Shown here piece by piece: positions 61,216-64,000 of a stretch of DNA of 64,000 nucleotides (the first letter of the stretch is position 1; the number at the start of each line of letters is the position of its first letter). The DNA comes from Sutcliffiella horikoshii (GTDB lineage: Bacteria > Bacillota > Bacilli > Bacillales > Bacillaceae_I): assembly GCF_021991925.1 (NCBI RefSeq), contig NZ_RXZI01000003.1, forward strand, positions 62,001-126,000, read 5' to 3'. The translations under genes were made by a program, and so were the position numbers. The notes under the pieces are model-generated. The model did not search any database, had not been told where the DNA came from, and saw nothing but the letters and a program-made list of their open reading frames with translations.

Positions 61216-63642
61216 GTGAACTGGTTTAAAAAGCTGTTTGCTCAGCTAAGTGAGGAAGAAGAACGTACCATTGAGCAAGATTACGCTGAGAAACCGGGAA
61301 ATAAACAAAAACAAGCGAATGCAAAGGTGGCGTATCAATACCCAACAGGGAAATTCCGATTCCCCTTGATTCCCGACGAAGGAAATGCAGATCAGCCCAG
61401 AAAAAGAGAAAATGGAAAGGCCAAGCAGCCAAGCAAACCGCAGCCTGAACAAGTAAAATTCGTGCAGGAAAAGGAAAAACAGAAGAGTGAAGTGGAACAG
61501 CCATCTATGAAGAAGGTTGCAGAAAAGAAAAAAACTGCGCAGCCTCAAAAGAAATTTGAAAAAGTGGTGAACGAAAACAAACAACCGTTTCATCCTACAG
61601 AATTCGTTTCGCCCATCTTTGGATACAAACCTCGTCCTTCTATTGAAAAAAGACATACCTATCTTCCGGAGATAGAATTAACAAGCAGGGAATCTCCTAC
61701 TGGGGAATTAGAAGTAGCGGAGGCCACTCCAATGGAAGCTTCCTATGGAAGCTATCAAGGATTTGCGGAGTTGGAAAGGGAGAAGGAAAAGGTCCAAGAA
61801 TTCAGTGACGTTCTTTTAGAAGAAAATTCAACTCCAGAAATAGAGGAAGCAGGATTGGAAGAGGTAGCCCCTTCTTATGAAGCGGATAAGGAACCAAGCG
61901 AGGAGCCGATATCCGATCCTTATAAAGAAGAAGAGACAAGTGAAAAAGTTGACTCAGATGAAGCATGGCTTAAAGCGGAGCCTCAACCTGAAACTGACCA
62001 TGCTTATGAGGAAAATAAAGCAGAAGCTCCTTCTTATGCGGAATCTGCAGTCACAATAGAGGAAGTACAGCCAGTAAGAAAAGAGGAGAGAGCGAAACGA
62101 GAGACTCCAACGCGACAAGATTCCAGCAAACAGCAGCATATTCCTTTTAATGTAATCATGCTCAAACAGGATAAACGGTCCCTGGAAAGAAAACAACAGG
62201 TAACTGGTAAACAAGAAGAGCCGCAGCCTTACTTTAGAAAGCCTTCTATCACGATGCTCTCCATTCCACCACAGCATTCTGAGGATGATAGGGAATGGGT
62301 GGAGGCTCAAAGGGAGCTTCTCAATGAAACCCTCCACCACTTTAGAGTTGGTGCCAAAGTGGTAAAGGCCACACAAGGACCGTCTGTTACACAGTTCGAA
62401 GTGCAGCCGGAGCCTGGTGTAAAAGTGAACAAGATAACTAATTTGAGTGATGATATAAAGTTAAGCCTTTCTGCACGTGACATTCGGATGGAGGCACCGA
62501 TACCTGGAAAAAACACGATTGGAATTGAAGTGCCCAACCGGGTGAGTAAGCCTGTATTCATTAGGGAGATCCTTCGTCACCCGTCTTTTATCCAACATGC
62601 ATCGCCCTTGACGGTAGCCATGGGGCTTGATATATCGGGGCAACCGGTCGTTTTGGATTTGCAAAAGATGCCGCATGGGTTGATCGCCGGTGCCACTGGA
62701 TCAGGAAAAAGCGTTTGCGTAAACTCTATTATTATGAGTCTTTTATTTAAAAGTACTCCTGATGAGGTAAAACTGTTATTGATAGATCCAAAGATGGTCG
62801 AACTTACGCCATACAATCATATTCCACATCTAGTAAGTCCTGTCATCACTGATGTTAAAGCCGCGACAGCAGCGTTGAAATGGGCAGTGGAAGAGATGGA
62901 ACGCCGATATGAGTTATTTGTTCACGCAGGAGTCCGGGACATTGGAAAGTACAATGAGGTGGCCAAGAAGCATAATCAGGAAACATTGCCTTATATGGTA
63001 ATCATCATTGATGAGCTTGCAGATTTGATGATGGTGGCGCCGAGTGACGTAGAGGAAGCCATTTGCCGAATCGCTCAAAAAGCGCGCGCTTGCGGCATGC
63101 ACTTATTAATAGCCACCCAGCGCCCTTCCGTTGATGTCATAACAGGATTGATAAAAGCAAACATCCCGACAAGAATCGCCTTTTCCGTTTCCTCTCAGGT
63201 CGATTCCAGAACCATCATTGATATTGGTGGAGCAGAGCGCCTGCTAGGCAGGGGAGATATGTTGTTATTGGAAAACGGTGCCCCAAAACCAATCAGGGTC
63301 CAAGGTAACTTCGTATCAGATGAAGAGATTGAGAGAGCGGTAGATCACGTCCGTAAAGAGCAAAAGCCAACATATCTGTTTGAACAAAGCGAGCTGTTGA
63401 AAGAAGCTACCAGTCAGGATGAGGACGAGCTGTTTTTCGAGGCATGCCAATATGTAGTAGATCAGAATGGTGCATCAACCTCCAGCCTCCAGAGAAGGTT
63501 CCGCATTGGCTATAATCGTGCAGCGCGCTTGATGGAGTTGATGGAGGATCATGGTGTCATTTCCGGACCAAAAGGCAGTAAACCGAGGGAAGTACTTGTA
63601 TCAGCAGAAGAACTAATCAATATGCAAGATTCTGACTATTAA
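61216..63642 (+). CDS. sftA: DNA translocase SftA (YtpST), FtsK/SpoIIIE family
   Basis: 808 residues, soluble: the membrane helices of SpoIIIE/FtsK are absent, which identifies the SftA branch. The N-terminal 370 residues are a low-complexity Glu/Pro/Lys-rich linker. The motor follows: Walker A IAGATGSGKSV, Walker B YMVIIIDELADLMM, HLLIATQRPSVDVITG, and the C-terminal gamma winged helix (SSLQRRFRIGYNRAARLMEL). It moves chromosome DNA away from the closing septum. GTG 61216 (MNWFKKL) is preferred; GTG 61207 is in frame but too close to any ribosome site. The linker is shorter than in B. subtilis (about 950 residues total). Confidence 0.95.
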   Translation: MNWFKKLFAQLSEEEERTIEQDYAEKPGNKQKQANAKVAYQYPTGKFRFPLIPDEGNADQPRKRENGKAKQPSKPQPEQVKFVQEKEKQKSEVEQPSMKKVAEKKKTAQPQKKFEKVVNENKQPFHPTEFVSPIFGYKPRPSIEKRHTYLPEIELTSRESPTGELEVAEATPMEASYGSYQGFAELEREKEKVQEFSDVLLEENSTPEIEEAGLEEVAPSYEADKEPSEEPISDPYKEEETSEKVDSDEAWLKAEPQPETDHAYEENKAEAPSYAESAVTIEEVQPVRKEERAKRETPTRQDSSKQQHIPFNVIMLKQDKRSLERKQQVTGKQEEPQPYFRKPSITMLSIPPQHSEDDREWVEAQRELLNETLHHFRVGAKVVKATQGPSVTQFEVQPEPGVKVNKITNLSDDIKLSLSARDIRMEAPIPGKNTIGIEVPNRVSKPVFIREILRHPSFIQHASPLTVAMGLDISGQPVVLDLQKMPHGLIAGATGSGKSVCVNSIIMSLLFKSTPDEVKLLLIDPKMVELTPYNHIPHLVSPVITDVKAATAALKWAVEEMERRYELFVHAGVRDIGKYNEVAKKHNQETLPYMVIIIDELADLMMVAPSDVEEAICRIAQKARACGMHLLIATQRPSVDVITGLIKANIPTRIAFSVSSQVDSRTIIDIGGAERLLGRGDMLLLENGAPKPIRVQGNFVSDEEIERAVDHVRKEQKPTYLFEQSELLKEATSQDEDELFFEACQYVVDQNGASTSSLQRRFRIGYNRAARLMELMEDHGVISGPKGSKPREVLVSAEELINMQDSDY

Positions 63643-63773
63643 AGCTCTGTTACAGGAAATGTTGTAAATGGATACAAACTTCTATTATTATAAATAATAG
63701 TAAAACTATAGGAGTCGGTATATCCGGCAAGACAGTAACCCAAAATACAGGGTCGTAAGGAGCTTTTAATAAT

Positions 63774-64000
63774 ATGAAAGAAATTGAGTTGAAGCTACAG
63801 GGTAAAATAAAAAGGCTGACAAATCGCACCTTCAAGTTTGATGAACGTGTGAAGGAAGGTTGGTTCTCAGCGGTATACTTTTTGAAAACAAGAGAGATCG
63901 TGAAGGAATTCAAACCAGATAATACCGTTACGATGCAATTTTTTCAAAAAGAGCATGCCGTTTTATGCGGTACAGACGAAGTGATTGCTTTAATCAAAAC
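63774..64000 (+). CDS. Nicotinate phosphoribosyltransferase-like protein, 3' truncated by window edge
   Basis: 75 codons are visible, MKEIELKLQGKIKRLTNRTF then FSAVYFLKTREIVKEF and TVTMQFFQKEHAVLCGTDE, matching the N-terminus of the Bacillus nicotinate phosphoribosyltransferase-type proteins that I recall next to sftA. It would make nicotinate mononucleotide for NAD synthesis. AAGGAG (63757-63762) precedes ATG 63774. Upstream, CTATTAT-TATAA-ATAATAG (about 63681-63699) is a perfect dyad of unknown role. Confidence 0.7.
   Translation, partial: MKEIELKLQGKIKRLTNRTFKFDERVKEGWFSAVYFLKTREIVKEFKPDNTVTMQFFQKEHAVLCGTDEVIALIK

Noticed and set aside
63643-63773. Riboswitch before the nicotinate phosphoribosyltransferase-like gene
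   Set aside because: Only a small AT dyad is visible; no recognisable conserved RNA core or terminator.

Overview
The window comes from a spore-forming, low-GC Firmicute of the Bacillaceae. The reasons are strong AGGAGG ribosome sites with frequent TTG/GTG starts, a T-box ahead of leuS, the sporulation gene cse60, a YtpST/SftA translocase, and long stretches in the order of the Bacillus subtilis leuS-to-sftA (yt*) region. It looks like chromosome, not plasmid or phage.

Layout. 1-2.2 kb: 3' part of htpG and a VOC-family gene. 2.6-10.3 kb: a complete gas-vesicle cluster in Bacillus (Priestia) megaterium order (A-P-Q-B-R-N-F-G-L-S-K-J-T-U) plus a second gvpU; the first GvpU copy carries a long acidic/lysine-rich tail. 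10.3-17.8 kb: repeat islands around secreted Ggt, a secreted 5'-nucleotidase and an unusual dihydroorotate-dehydrogenase-like barrel fused to a duplicated membrane domain. 17.9-21.7 kb: a sigma-54 activator, a consensus -24/-12 promoter, a GntP-family permease and a 3-hydroxybutyrate dehydrogenase, a self-contained catabolic unit. 21.7-22.2 kb: a micro-operon of two tiny genes, one with four Cys-Cys pairs, whose promoter is framed by ATCAA-N6-TTGAT dyads (candidate metal(loid) response). 22.3-25.3 kb: T-box plus leuS, with a mobile repeat inside the leader. 25.4-64 kb: conserved core (ytwF, cse60, ytzL, ytfP, murJ/ytgP, ytzG, ytzE, ythPQ, pepV, cysK, thpR, ytlQ, amyX, ytmP, ytzH, trmB, ytnP, ytzB, ytoP, ytoQ, ytpP, ytpQ, sftA) interrupted by accessory genes (NERD protein, MFS, cidAB-like pair, MCP, PTS-IIC-like, bacillopeptidase-F-like protease) and several repeat families.

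The non-coding DNA holds much of the unusual content. One repeat family has shared ends and sits between duplicated copies of local transcription terminators (10.3, 12.8 and 37.7 kb). A 14-unit, 52-bp palindromic tandem array lies inside one of them, and a related array lies at 46.6 kb. A MITE-like family begins with GGCTCTTTTC, and its 41.0 kb copy has a perfect 8-bp target duplication at a gene's stop codon. ythP has an apparent +1 frameshift that removes its adenine-stacking segment. Function names rest on recognised motifs and remembered family members; no database search was run.
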